Shown here piece after piece: positions 1 to 5,992 of a stretch of 6,789 nucleotides of DNA. Each line of letters begins with the position of its first letter. Position 1 is the first letter of the stretch. The stretch comes from Caldifarciminota bacterium (GTDB taxonomy: Bacteria > Hydrothermota > Tepidihabitantia > Tepidihabitantales > Tepidihabitantaceae). The DNA is taken from NCBI GenBank assembly GCA_011049385.1, contig DSBX01000102.1, positions 1-6,789 of the forward strand, given 5' to 3'. The notes beneath the pieces are model-generated. The model did no database searches. It was given only the letters and a program-made list of their open reading frames with translations, and was not told where the DNA came from. Made by a program: the position numbers and the translations under genes.

Positions 1-37
1 ACGCAGTAACCATATGAGGAGTAGCCCCTCTTCCTTC

Positions 38-60
38 AGCCCTATATCGGAACTAGGGCT
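38..60. other. Perfect 7-bp hairpin of unknown role
   Basis: Bases 38-44 (AGCCCTA) and 54-60 (TAGGGCT) form a perfect 7-bp stem around a 9-base loop. No T-run follows on either strand, so it is not a convincing intrinsic terminator. It may be the end of an upstream transcription unit or a structure near the promoter at 72-99. Bases 1-37 contain nothing else that I can identify. Confidence 0.35.
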
Positions 61-71
61 CGACCGCTTGC

Positions 72-99
72 TTGACAGGAGGCCCGTCCTAGATAGGAT
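72..99 (+). promoter_or_regulatory. Sigma70-type promoter for the gene at 158
   Basis: The -35 hexamer TTGACA (72-77) is a full consensus match. A 16-base spacer leads to TAGGAT (94-99), which matches the -10 consensus at four of six positions. Transcription would begin near 106, leaving a leader of about 50 bases before the start codon at 158. The same arrangement recurs at four other gene-proximal sites in the window, which strengthens this call. Confidence 0.65.
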
Positions 100-157
100 G
101 AACCGCAATTGTCCGTGAGGTCGAGGTGCGTCGCATCAACAACCCAAAGGAGGCAGT

Positions 158-1183
158 ATGCACCGTAAGGTATTGCAGTATGTGGGGCTGACCCTGCTCG
201 TGCTGTCGGCGGTGGCCGGGGCACAGACCACCATTCCGTGGAACCGCATCCCGAGCGCGGTCGGCACCGTGCTCGAGTTCAAGAGGAACGACATCTTCGA
301 ACCTGCCCCGGTCCAGGTCGGCAACCCGGGCGGGCCCCACACCTGGACGTTCGATACCACGTTTGCGGGGTTCCGTTTTGCCTCGCACATCGTGGACAAG
401 GACGAGACCCCGTTCGGCGCCGAGTTCCCGGACGCGAATCTCGCCACCCGGGGTGACGACAGCGAGCCGGTTGTGGCCTACACCTTCTCGAACCTGAGCC
501 AGCAGGCCTACGATATGCTGGGTATCGGGATGACCACGACGAGCGATACGGTCTCGGTTCGCTACGATTCGTCCCTGAAGTGGGTGGCGCTGCCGCTCGC
601 GATGGGGGCGAGCTGGCGTTCAGCGAGCAGTTACCGGATTGACTACGACCCGGGCTCTTTCTCGGTATTCATCGAGCAGAGCAGTCCGCGCGTAGACGCT
701 CACGGCACTGCGGTTCTACCGTTCGGGTCGTTTTCCTGCCTGCGTGTGACCTCCGTGGACACAATGATCACCCTGCACACCATCGGCGGGGTGCCGGAGC
801 CGCCGGATACGTTCTTCCACCGGATGTACTGGTGGTGGGCGCCGGACCTGGGCATGATTGTGTCCGCGACCGGGCCGGACGGCGACACTGCGCTCATCTT
901 CACCGAGTCCGACAATTACAACGTGATGGTTGCGGCCCCGAGCGGTGCGGTTGCGGAACGGCCGCGGCGGCCGGCGCTCGGCACGCTGCGGATTCCAAGC
1001 CCGTTCACCGGCCGGACGACGGTGCCGGGCCGGACGCAGGAGCTGTTTGAGCTGTATGACGTCTCCGGCAAGCTGGTCGCCCGTCAGCAGGGCGACGCCA
1101 TTGGCCGGGGACTGCCGACCGGGATCTACACGGTCCGTTCCGGCGCGGGCCACAGCGCCCGGGTCGTGAAGCTGGGTCTCTAG
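158..1183 (+). CDS. Secreted protein of unknown function with C-terminal T9SS-type sorting-like domain
   Basis: This is a 341-residue exported protein. The ATG is preceded by an excellent ribosome site, AAAGGAGG at 147-154. Residues 1-22 form a signal peptide: charged start (HRK), hydrophobic core at about 9-20, and an A-G-A cleavage site before Q23. Residues 24-270 are beta-rich, with many W, Y, F, T and S residues, and match no family I recognise. The last 46 residues (296-341) resemble the T9SS type A sorting domain or a FlgD-like Ig fold. They contain the LYDVSGKLV strand, the G-LPTGIYTVR turn-strand and a final basic-hydrophobic strand ending VVKLGL. Such domains direct cargo across the outer membrane, where they are usually removed. 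The real function is unknown. Inference: an outer-surface or released protein. It has its own promoter at 72-99. It ends in TAG, and the natural domain end there shows that TAG is a true stop in this genome. Confidence 0.9.
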   Translation: MHRKVLQYVGLTLLVLSAVAGAQTTIPWNRIPSAVGTVLEFKRNDIFEPAPVQVGNPGGPHTWTFDTTFAGFRFASHIVDKDETPFGAEFPDANLATRGDDSEPVVAYTFSNLSQQAYDMLGIGMTTTSDTVSVRYDSSLKWVALPLAMGASWRSASSYRIDYDPGSFSVFIEQSSPRVDAHGTAVLPFGSFSCLRVTSVDTMITLHTIGGVPEPPDTFFHRMYWWWAPDLGMIVSATGPDGDTALIFTESDNYNVMVAAPSGAVAERPRRPALGTLRIPSPFTGRTTVPGRTQELFELYDVSGKLVARQQGDAIGRGLPTGIYTVRSGAGHSARVVKLGL

Positions 1184-1208
1184 CAGAACCGGACCAGCAT
1201 TCGGCGCA

Positions 1209-1270
1209 GGCGTCCGCCCACAGGACATCGCGGGTCGGGCGCCTGCCGGTTTCCGGGCCGGGCGGACGCC
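1209..1270. repeat. Perfect 11-bp inverted repeat, 40-base spacer, between two genes
   Basis: GGCGTCCGCCC (1209-1219) is exactly reversed as GGGCGGACGCC (1260-1270). The 40-base spacer is itself structured: CCGG TTT CCGG, and CGCCTG (1240-1245), which can instead pair with CAGGCG (1207-1212). Two mutually exclusive folds are therefore possible. It lies 25 bases after the stop of the upstream gene and 35 bases before the DuOB start. There is no T-run, so an intrinsic terminator is unlikely. Possible roles are an mRNA-stabilising hairpin, an attenuator-like switch, or a dispersed palindromic repeat. Confidence 0.6.
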
Positions 1271-1305
1271 GGGAGCGCCGGGGACGAGCGTCGGGGTGTT
1301 GAGAG

Positions 1306-2052
1306 ATGAGAATCGTCATTGACCATGTGACCCGGATGAGGCCGGACCGGGTGTGTGTGGCGGGCGTGGAGCTTGCGACCGCGCGGCACGTGCGGCCGGT
1401 GCTGATGCGGGGGCAGTTACGCCGGAAGCTGGTGGAGCGACCGGGTGCCCCTTTCAACATCGGTTGCCTGGCCGATATCGGGGCGGTGACCCTGCGTCCG
1501 CGCGCGCCGGCGATTGAGGATGCGCGTTTCAATTCGCGCCGGGCGCGCCGGTTGGGCGCGATCCCGGCGCCGGAGTTCTGGAAGATGCTCCGGGGTATGG
1601 CGCGGCCGGCACTGCGCGAGGTTCTCGGGCCGGACCTGCGGCCGGAGGGGGAGCATTATGTCGTGGACGCGGGCCGCGGCCGGGCTTCGCTGGGCACACT
1701 CCTGCCGCGCCGGGTGAGCGGGCCGGTGGTGATTGAGGTCGAGCGCGGCGGCCGGACGCGGCCGCGCGTCGTTATCGAGGTGGAGGATGAGTACGGCGAT
1801 TGCCGCCTGCCGGTGACCGACCTGCGGCTCTGGGAGCCGGACCAGCGGACGCCGAGGCGGGAGGCGATTGCGGACGTGGCCCGGAGGGTCGAGGAAGGCG
1901 CGAAGGTGATTCTGTCGGTCGGGCTGACCCGGCCGATGCACAGGGGGCTGTGCTGGTTGCAGGTGAACAACATCCATCTTGAAGACAACCCGGTCTGGCA
2001 GGTGAACGAGCGGCAGTCGTGGCTGGGCAGGCTGTTGGGCAGGGGCGGTTGA
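1306..2052 (+). CDS. Dual OB-domain (DuOB) containing protein
   Basis: This is a 248-residue cytoplasmic protein with no signal peptide or membrane segment. From memory of the family, its sequence fits DuOB proteins. The N-terminus MRIVIDHVTRM leads into CVAGVE and HVRPV (residues 1-32), the first OB-like half. A central helical part follows with FNSRRARR and FWKMLRGMARPALREVLGPDL (about 75-111). GRASLG is at 125-130 and LPVTDLRLWE at 168-177. The signature C-terminal part is VILSVGLTRP (201-210) and WLQVNNIHLED (217-227). Comparative genomics has proposed that DuOB proteins bind nucleic acids or nucleotides in prokaryotic conflict systems; that is family-level inference and no catalytic site is visible. 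The start is fixed because an in-frame TGA (1300-1302) lies immediately before it; the ribosome site is poor (GAGAG touching the ATG). No recognisable effector is adjacent. It probably depends on read-through from the promoter at 72-99. Confidence 0.75.
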   Translation: MRIVIDHVTRMRPDRVCVAGVELATARHVRPVLMRGQLRRKLVERPGAPFNIGCLADIGAVTLRPRAPAIEDARFNSRRARRLGAIPAPEFWKMLRGMARPALREVLGPDLRPEGEHYVVDAGRGRASLGTLLPRRVSGPVVIEVERGGRTRPRVVIEVEDEYGDCRLPVTDLRLWEPDQRTPRREAIADVARRVEEGAKVILSVGLTRPMHRGLCWLQVNNIHLEDNPVWQVNERQSWLGRLLGRGG

Positions 2053-2076
2053 CAGCTCATCGAGCCGGGCTACCAT
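2049..2076 (+). promoter_or_regulatory. Promoter overlapping the DuOB stop codon, for the lipoprotein/propeller pair
   Basis: TTGACA (2049-2054) overlaps the TGA stop (2050-2052) of the preceding gene. A 16-base spacer leads to TACCAT (2071-2076), which matches the -10 consensus at four of six positions. Transcription would start near 2083, only about 16 bases before the ATG at 2099 and just upstream of its ribosome site. The -10 match is moderate; the perfect -35 and the repeated architecture in this window support the call. Confidence 0.5.
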
Positions 2077-2098
2077 TGCGGGTCTGAAAGGAGTCAGC

Positions 2099-2551
2099 AT
2101 GCGTTATGGTCAGGTTGCGTTCGCGGCGGTGCTGGTTGCGGCACTGCTGGGCGCCGGGTGCCCGGCCCGGTACGCGGTGAAGAAGTCCCAGCTTGAGGTA
2201 GCGGCGGTCGAGGCGTTTCTCGACGCGATGGTCGCCGATGACGAGGTTGCGCAGGCGACGTTGATTTCGCCGGCCTGGCTCGCGGATGAGGGGATTGACC
2301 TCGATGATGACTACGAGGAGTACATGATCAACGGCTACACGCCGAGCGGGTACCGGATCATCGGGGTGAAGGATGGCATCGTCACCGCCGAGATCGAGTT
2401 TGAAAGAGGCGGCGCGCACCGTATCACTTTCCTCGTGCGCGAGGAGAAGGGCCGGGGTTACATCGTGTCGGGTTCGGTCGAGGACGGGTATGATTTTGGC
2501 GAGCCGACCTGGATAAACCCGTGGCAGGAGGTTGAGAGTAACATCCGTTAG
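2099..2551 (+). CDS. Small putative lipoprotein, possible NTF2-like fold
   Basis: This is a 150-residue exported protein. The ATG follows AAAGGAG at 2087-2093. Residues 1-20 are a hydrophobic export signal ending LLGAG before Cys21, so signal peptidase II processing and lipid anchoring are likely. The lipobox is slightly off consensus because Gly18 occupies the position normally held by Leu. The mature part begins with a helix (about 31-60: VEAFLDAMVADDEVAQATLISPAWL), then an acidic stretch (65-75) and alternating strands (85-131). This helix-then-sheet layout resembles small NTF2-like or SnoaL-like lipoproteins that follow the pattern 'residues accumulate in a helix, then strands test a cavity'. 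That comparison is inference only and I recognise no named family. It is 19 bases from the propeller gene at 2571, so the two are probably co-transcribed from the promoter at 2049-2076. It ends in TAG. Confidence 0.8.
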   Translation: MRYGQVAFAAVLVAALLGAGCPARYAVKKSQLEVAAVEAFLDAMVADDEVAQATLISPAWLADEGIDLDDDYEEYMINGYTPSGYRIIGVKDGIVTAEIEFERGGAHRITFLVREEKGRGYIVSGSVEDGYDFGEPTWINPWQEVESNIR

Positions 2552-2570
2552 CGCGCGGCCGGGAGGCTTG

Positions 2571-3791
2571 ATGCGGGTCGGGTTGCCGTTACTGCTCGTG
2601 CCCTGCCTGCTCGCCGCCGACCCGGTGGTGGTCTCGAGTGGGCCGGGTAACGATTACGAGTCGTGGATCGGCCGGCTGGGCGACGGCCGGCTGATGGTGG
2701 TGTTCGACCGGAACCCGGACTGGCGGTCGGGCGACCTGTATGTGACTTTCTCCGACGACGACGGCGCGAGCTGGAGCGCGGCCGCGCCGATCATCACCGG
2801 GCCGGCGGATCAGCCCCTGCCCTGTTTCCTGCAACTGCCCGGCGATACGCTCAGGCTGTGGTACTCGTCGAACGAAACCGGGAGATATCGCATCCACTCG
2901 GCCCGGTCGCTTGACGGCTTGTCCTGGACCGAGGAGGGCGTCGTACCGCTTGGCTGGCCGCCCGAGACCTCGGACTACTACGACCCGACCGTCATCATCG
3001 AGCCGGACTCGTCGTTGACGATGCTCTACTCGGTGAGCACGACCGGCGCCCACGTGGCCCGTAGGCCTTGGGGCGGGGAATGGGATACTCTGAGAAGGCT
3101 GGTGGCCGAGAACGGCCGGCGGCCCCGGATAATGCGCCATTCGGACGGTAGATACCTTGCCGCCTACCAGCGCCGCTCGGGGGGCGGGAGCTATGACATT
3201 GATGTGTTCTTGCGGACTTCGACGGACCTTGTGAACTGGAGCCAGGAACTGCGGTTGACCGACAACCTGAACTCGCACGACCCTTTCTGCCTCGAGGGGC
3301 CGGACGGCCGATTCCTGGTCTGGTACGCGAAGTACCAGTTCGGGGTCTACAACCTGCGCCTGCGTCGGTCGGTTGACGGCGCGGACTGGGGGCCGGAGGA
3401 ACTTGTGACCGCGGACCCGGTGCGCAATACCCAGCCCCACGCGTTCATCGAGGACGGGGTCGTCTACCTGGTTTATGCCCACGCGGTCGCGTATCCGGAC
3501 GACCACGACGTCCTGCTCCGGCGCGAGCCGTATCTCGGCATCGCCGGGCCCGGTGTCCGTTCGCCGTTGAGCGTGTCACTGCCCGCAGTGGTGCGGCGAG
3601 GTGAGACCCTGCGGCCGGCGGGGTGCGGGCCGGGAGCGTGGTTGGAGCTGTTCGACGCGGCCGGCCGCGCGGTGCTGAGATCGCGCGCGGACCGGGGGAT
3701 TTCCAGCGCCGGGCTGGCGACCGGGGCCTGGTTCGTGCGGGTCCACGACGCCGGGCGGGTGGTCACGTGCCGGGTGCTGGTCGTCGAGTAG
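2571..3791 (+). CDS. Secreted BNR/Asp-box (sialidase-fold) beta-propeller protein with sorting-like C-terminus
   Basis: This is a 406-residue exported protein. The ATG at 2571 is preferred because GGGAGG (2561-2566) sits just upstream and a clean signal peptide follows at once (residues 1-15, LPLLLVPCLLA then ADP). A TTG at 2532 would extend it by 13 residues, overlap the previous gene and bury the signal peptide. Four Asp-box-like motifs (S-x-D-x-G-x-x-W) mark propeller blades: S61-W68, S113-W119, S217-W223 (Gly missing) and S267-W273. Known sialidases carry an N-terminal F/Y-RIP motif and an arginine triad. I see no FRIP, so enzymatic sialidase activity is doubtful; glycan or protein binding or another glycosidase activity is possible. 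The last 50 or so residues (WLELFDAAGRAV, then GLATGAWFVRV, ending RVLVVE) resemble a T9SS sorting or FlgD-like Ig domain. The gene ends in TAG, and the small-RNA promoter begins 12 bases later. Confidence 0.85.
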   Translation: MRVGLPLLLVPCLLAADPVVVSSGPGNDYESWIGRLGDGRLMVVFDRNPDWRSGDLYVTFSDDDGASWSAAAPIITGPADQPLPCFLQLPGDTLRLWYSSNETGRYRIHSARSLDGLSWTEEGVVPLGWPPETSDYYDPTVIIEPDSSLTMLYSVSTTGAHVARRPWGGEWDTLRRLVAENGRRPRIMRHSDGRYLAAYQRRSGGGSYDIDVFLRTSTDLVNWSQELRLTDNLNSHDPFCLEGPDGRFLVWYAKYQFGVYNLRLRRSVDGADWGPEELVTADPVRNTQPHAFIEDGVVYLVYAHAVAYPDDHDVLLRREPYLGIAGPGVRSPLSVSLPAVVRRGETLRPAGCGPGAWLELFDAAGRAVLRSRADRGISSAGLATGAWFVRVHDAGRVVTCRVLVVE

Positions 3792-3803
3792 CCGGAACGG
3801 GAT

Positions 3804-3832
3804 TTGACAGCGCCGGGCGGGCAGGGTAGTAT
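3804..3832 (+). promoter_or_regulatory. Near-consensus sigma70 promoter driving the small RNA
   Basis: TTGACA (3804-3809), a 17-base spacer and TAGTAT (3827-3832) make this the best-spaced promoter in the window. It begins 12 bases after the stop of the propeller gene. No coding sequence follows on the + strand before the terminator at 3981-4013, so it most likely serves a non-coding RNA starting near 3839. Confidence 0.75.
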
Positions 3833-3838
3833 CTACCT

Positions 3839-4013
3839 GCATGGGGAGTTGTCTGCGGTCTGCAGCCGCGGGCACGGCAACCGGGCCCGAAGGCGCCACG
3901 GTGCCCTGAACCCGAAGGTCGGGTTCGAATGCGGCCGGAGCCAGGGGCTTCAGTAAAGACAAGCCTTCAGTCTGAGTGTTCCGCCCGCCGGTAACGGGCG
4001 GTTCTCTCTTCTC
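3839..4013 (+). ncRNA. Unidentified structured small RNA, about 175 nt
   Basis: An independent transcription unit is supported by the promoter at 3804-3832 and the terminator at 3981-4013, with no plausible ORF between. Local stems visible in order: GCGG 3855-3858 with CCGC 3866-3869; GGGCAC 3870-3875 with GTGCCC 3901-3906 (inner GGC/ACCG pairing); an 8-bp stem 3908-3915 with 3919-3926 (wobble extension to 3907/3927); and 3944-3950 with 3961-3967. An alternative long-range helix is possible: 3849-3854 with 3957-3962, extended by 3845-3848 with 3965-3968. That would close the whole RNA and compete with the last hairpin. Its length and end-to-end closure recall 6S RNA, but I cannot verify a 6S central bubble. 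It lacks the SRP RNA GGAAGGAAGCAG core, tmRNA ends and RNase P motifs. The 5' end is estimated from the promoter and the class is unknown. Confidence 0.6.
3981..4013 (+). terminator. Intrinsic terminator of the small RNA
   Basis: CCGCCCG (3981-3987) pairs with CGGGCGG (3995-4001) around a 7-base loop. It is followed by the pyrimidine-rich tail TTCTCTCTTCTC (4002-4013), seven of whose twelve bases are T. It would end the small RNA and any read-through from the propeller gene. On the minus strand no T-run follows the stem, so it is not a good terminator for the leftward gene ending at 4022. Confidence 0.75.
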
Positions 4014-4021
4014 GGGCCGGT

Positions 4022-5908
4022 TCAGTCTACCAGCACCAGCCGCGCGGCCCCGGCCTGACCTTCGATGTGCAGGAAGATGACCCCGGCCGGCAGGCCGGTG
4101 AGGTCGAACTCGATGACACGACCGTCCCGTTCGTCGGCTGATACCGGCCGGGTGCGCAGGGTCCGGCCCGCGGCGTCGCGGGCCGCGATGGCGCGGGCCG
4201 CGTCCGCGGGGGCGGGCAGGGCGAGGCGGATCGGCCCGGGCCGCCGTATGGTCGGGCCGAGGATGCCGGGCCGGGCCGGGGCGACGGGCCGGGGTGAGGC
4301 GGTGCCGGTCGTCGGCGGCCGGTACCAGCCGGTGCGGGCGCGGTCGAACCGGAAGGTCGGGCTGGGGAAACGCCCGGCGATGTGGGGGGCGTCGGTGGGC
4401 CAGGCGTGGAAACTGCCGTCCGCGCCGGACATCAGGATGTCTACCAGCCCGTTGCCGCTGAGGTCGGTGAGGAACGGGGTGCGCGACATCGGGATGATGC
4501 CTTCGATGAAGGCGTAGGAGCCGCGGTCCGGCAGCCAGTAGGTCGGGAAGCCGGTGCGGGGCGAGCCGGGCAGGTGGTTGCCCGCGGCGTCAACCAGGTA
4601 GAATGATGAGTCACAGCCCGCGGTGAGGATTTCCAGGCCCGGGTCGGCGTCGGCGTTGCCGATGGCCGGGGAGTACCAGATGGCGTTGCGGGTCGTACCC
4701 GGGAACCCGGGCAGGGCATTGCCGTCCGCGTCGAAGGCGTGGACCCGGCCCGCCCAGCGGGTGTTGCAGGCTTCCCGGCCGGAAGTGCCGACGACGATTT
4801 CGAGCCGGCCGTCGCCGGTGAGGTCGGCCAGCGCCGGGGTGGCGAAGGCGCGGGAGACCGGGTTGGCCGGGTAGTAGCCGGCGTCGGTGGTGAGGTTGAC
4901 CGGGAAGCCGGGGCGCATGTTGCCGAGCGTGTCGTAGCAGTCAAGCCAACCGCCGCGGCGGGCGAAGACGATTTCGGGCACGTCGTCTCCGTCGAGGTCT
5001 CCGACCACCGGCGAGGAGTAGTCCGGCGACCAGCCGCCGCCCGGGCCTTCGGTCTGCCAGTGACGTCGGACGGTGCCGTCGGCGTTGATGATGAAGAAGC
5101 GCTTCTCGATGACCGGGTAGGGATGGTCGTCGGAGAATACGCCGGCGTGGCAGAGGATTTCCGGGATGCCGTCACCGTCAATGTCCGCGACCGCGGGGCT
5201 GGTGTAGGAGCCGTGGCGGTGGATGCTGTCTTCGTAGAACAGGTGCTTCCAGAGCGAGTCCCCGTCCGCGTCAATTACGTAGAGGCCGGCGCCGGGTTTG
5301 CGAATCGAGCCCAGGTCCGCGACCTGGACGACAATCTCCAGCCGGCCGTCGCCGGTGAGGTCCGCGGCCGCGACTTCGGAGTGGACCTTGTGGTAGGGGT
5401 CTTCGGGCCAGCCGGGCAGGATGAAGGGCCAGCCGGGACGAACCGCGCCGGTCGCGCCGTCGAGGACCAGGATGCGGCCCTTGTACTGGGGTGGCTGGCT
5501 GAAGAAGGTCTGGGCGAAGGGGATGATGATCTCGTCGCGGCCGTCGCCGTCCAGGTCCGCGACGGTGATTGAGGACATCTCCGGGTTGCCGGAGTAGCCC
5601 CAGGAGTCCTGCCAGAGGATGTTGAGCCGATGGTCGAGCACGACCAGCTTGGAGACACTGAGGCCCGGGTTTTCGTATGCGGGTCGGGACAGCCGGACCG
5701 CGATGCCCGGTTCCGGCCCGCCGGTGAAGAAGCCGGTGTTGACGGTCACGCCCCAGCGGTCGCTCAGGATTATCGAGGTGTCGTCGAGCGCCCGGCCGTG
5801 TTCGATGTCATAGTGGTCAACCCCGAACGCGGACGTGCGGCAGACGGTGACGGTCGCGCCGGGCGGAACGAGAAGCCCGGGCAGCAGGATGATGACGGCC
5901 AACAGCAT
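4022..5908 (-). CDS. Large secreted FG-GAP/VCBS repeat beta-propeller protein with sorting-like C-terminus
   Basis: This is a 628-residue exported protein. The ATG at 5908-5906 is chosen because AAGGAGG (5920-5914, minus strand) lies 5 bases before it and a signal peptide follows directly (residues 1-18, hydrophobic, ending PPGA). The frame is open upstream to 5980, but that extension has no ribosome site and hides the signal. Seven FG-GAP-like calcium-loop motifs (D-x-D-G-D-G-x-x-E or variants) begin near residues 118, 183, 242, 304, 362, 418 (degenerate, NADADP) and 482. This suggests a seven-bladed integrin-alpha-like propeller. The blades at 183 and 362 share an identical 13-residue stretch. 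A Pro/Arg/Thr-rich linker (529-560) leads to a terminal module (about 565-628) with DAAGRTL, GLPAGVIFLHI and a final RLVLVD, again like a T9SS sorting domain. Role: a surface or released protein, probably adhesive or ligand-binding. It ends in TGA and is convergent with the small RNA. Confidence 0.9.
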   Translation of the reverse strand: MLLAVIILLPGLLVPPGATVTVCRTSAFGVDHYDIEHGRALDDTSIILSDRWGVTVNTGFFTGGPEPGIAVRLSRPAYENPGLSVSKLVVLDHRLNILWQDSWGYSGNPEMSSITVADLDGDGRDEIIIPFAQTFFSQPPQYKGRILVLDGATGAVRPGWPFILPGWPEDPYHKVHSEVAAADLTGDGRLEIVVQVADLGSIRKPGAGLYVIDADGDSLWKHLFYEDSIHRHGSYTSPAVADIDGDGIPEILCHAGVFSDDHPYPVIEKRFFIINADGTVRRHWQTEGPGGGWSPDYSSPVVGDLDGDDVPEIVFARRGGWLDCYDTLGNMRPGFPVNLTTDAGYYPANPVSRAFATPALADLTGDGRLEIVVGTSGREACNTRWAGRVHAFDADGNALPGFPGTTRNAIWYSPAIGNADADPGLEILTAGCDSSFYLVDAAGNHLPGSPRTGFPTYWLPDRGSYAFIEGIIPMSRTPFLTDLSGNGLVDILMSGADGSFHAWPTDAPHIAGRFPSPTFRFDRARTGWYRPPTTGTASPRPVAPARPGILGPTIRRPGPIRLALPAPADAARAIAARDAAGRTLRTRPVSADERDGRVIEFDLTGLPAGVIFLHIEGQAGAARLVLVD

Positions 5909-5945
5909 CGAGTCCTCCTTTGTTGCCGGATGTACGGTTCGCCCG

Positions 5946-5973
5946 ATTATCTCCCCGCGCGGCGCGGAGTCAA
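5946..5973 (-). promoter_or_regulatory. Leftward promoter for the FG-GAP gene
   Basis: Read on the minus strand: TTGACT (5973-5968), a 16-base spacer and GATAAT (5951-5946). Each hexamer matches consensus at five of six positions. Transcription would begin near 5939, giving a leader of about 30 bases that contains the AAGGAGG ribosome site. It lies back to back with the rightward promoter at 5993. Confidence 0.65.
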
Positions 5974-5992
5974 CCGCCACCCGTGCCGGCTC

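Noticed and set aside
38..60. Intrinsic terminator of an upstream gene
   Set aside because: The stem is perfect but no T-run follows on either strand.
1417..2100. A 227-codon open frame on the minus strand
   Set aside because: It is antisense to the DuOB gene; Pro/Arg/His-rich and not protein-like.
2532..2570. TTG start giving a longer propeller protein
   Set aside because: It overlaps the lipoprotein gene and puts 13 residues before the signal peptide; the ATG at 2571 has its own GGGAGG site.
2589..3506. A 305-codon open frame on the minus strand
   Set aside because: It is antisense to the sialidase-fold gene; Arg/Pro/Val-rich composition typical of GC-rich antisense frames and no family signal.
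3870..3906. Hairpin with CCCGAAGG loop resembling bacterial SRP RNA
   Set aside because: The SRP core GGAAGGAAGCAG and the opposing CAGG of the symmetric loop are absent.
3922..3930. GGTTCGAAT resembles a tRNA T-loop
   Set aside because: It is the 3' arm of the 8-bp hairpin 3908-3926; there is no matching T-stem, acceptor stem, anticodon arm or D arm around it.
4739..5572. A 277-codon open frame on the + strand
   Set aside because: It is exactly antisense to the FG-GAP gene, with repetitive Val/Gly/Asp/Arg composition mirroring that gene's repeats; no ribosome site.
5909..5980. N-terminal extension of the FG-GAP gene to an ATG at 5980
   Set aside because: It would cross the likely promoter and the AAGGAGG site and would bury the signal peptide.
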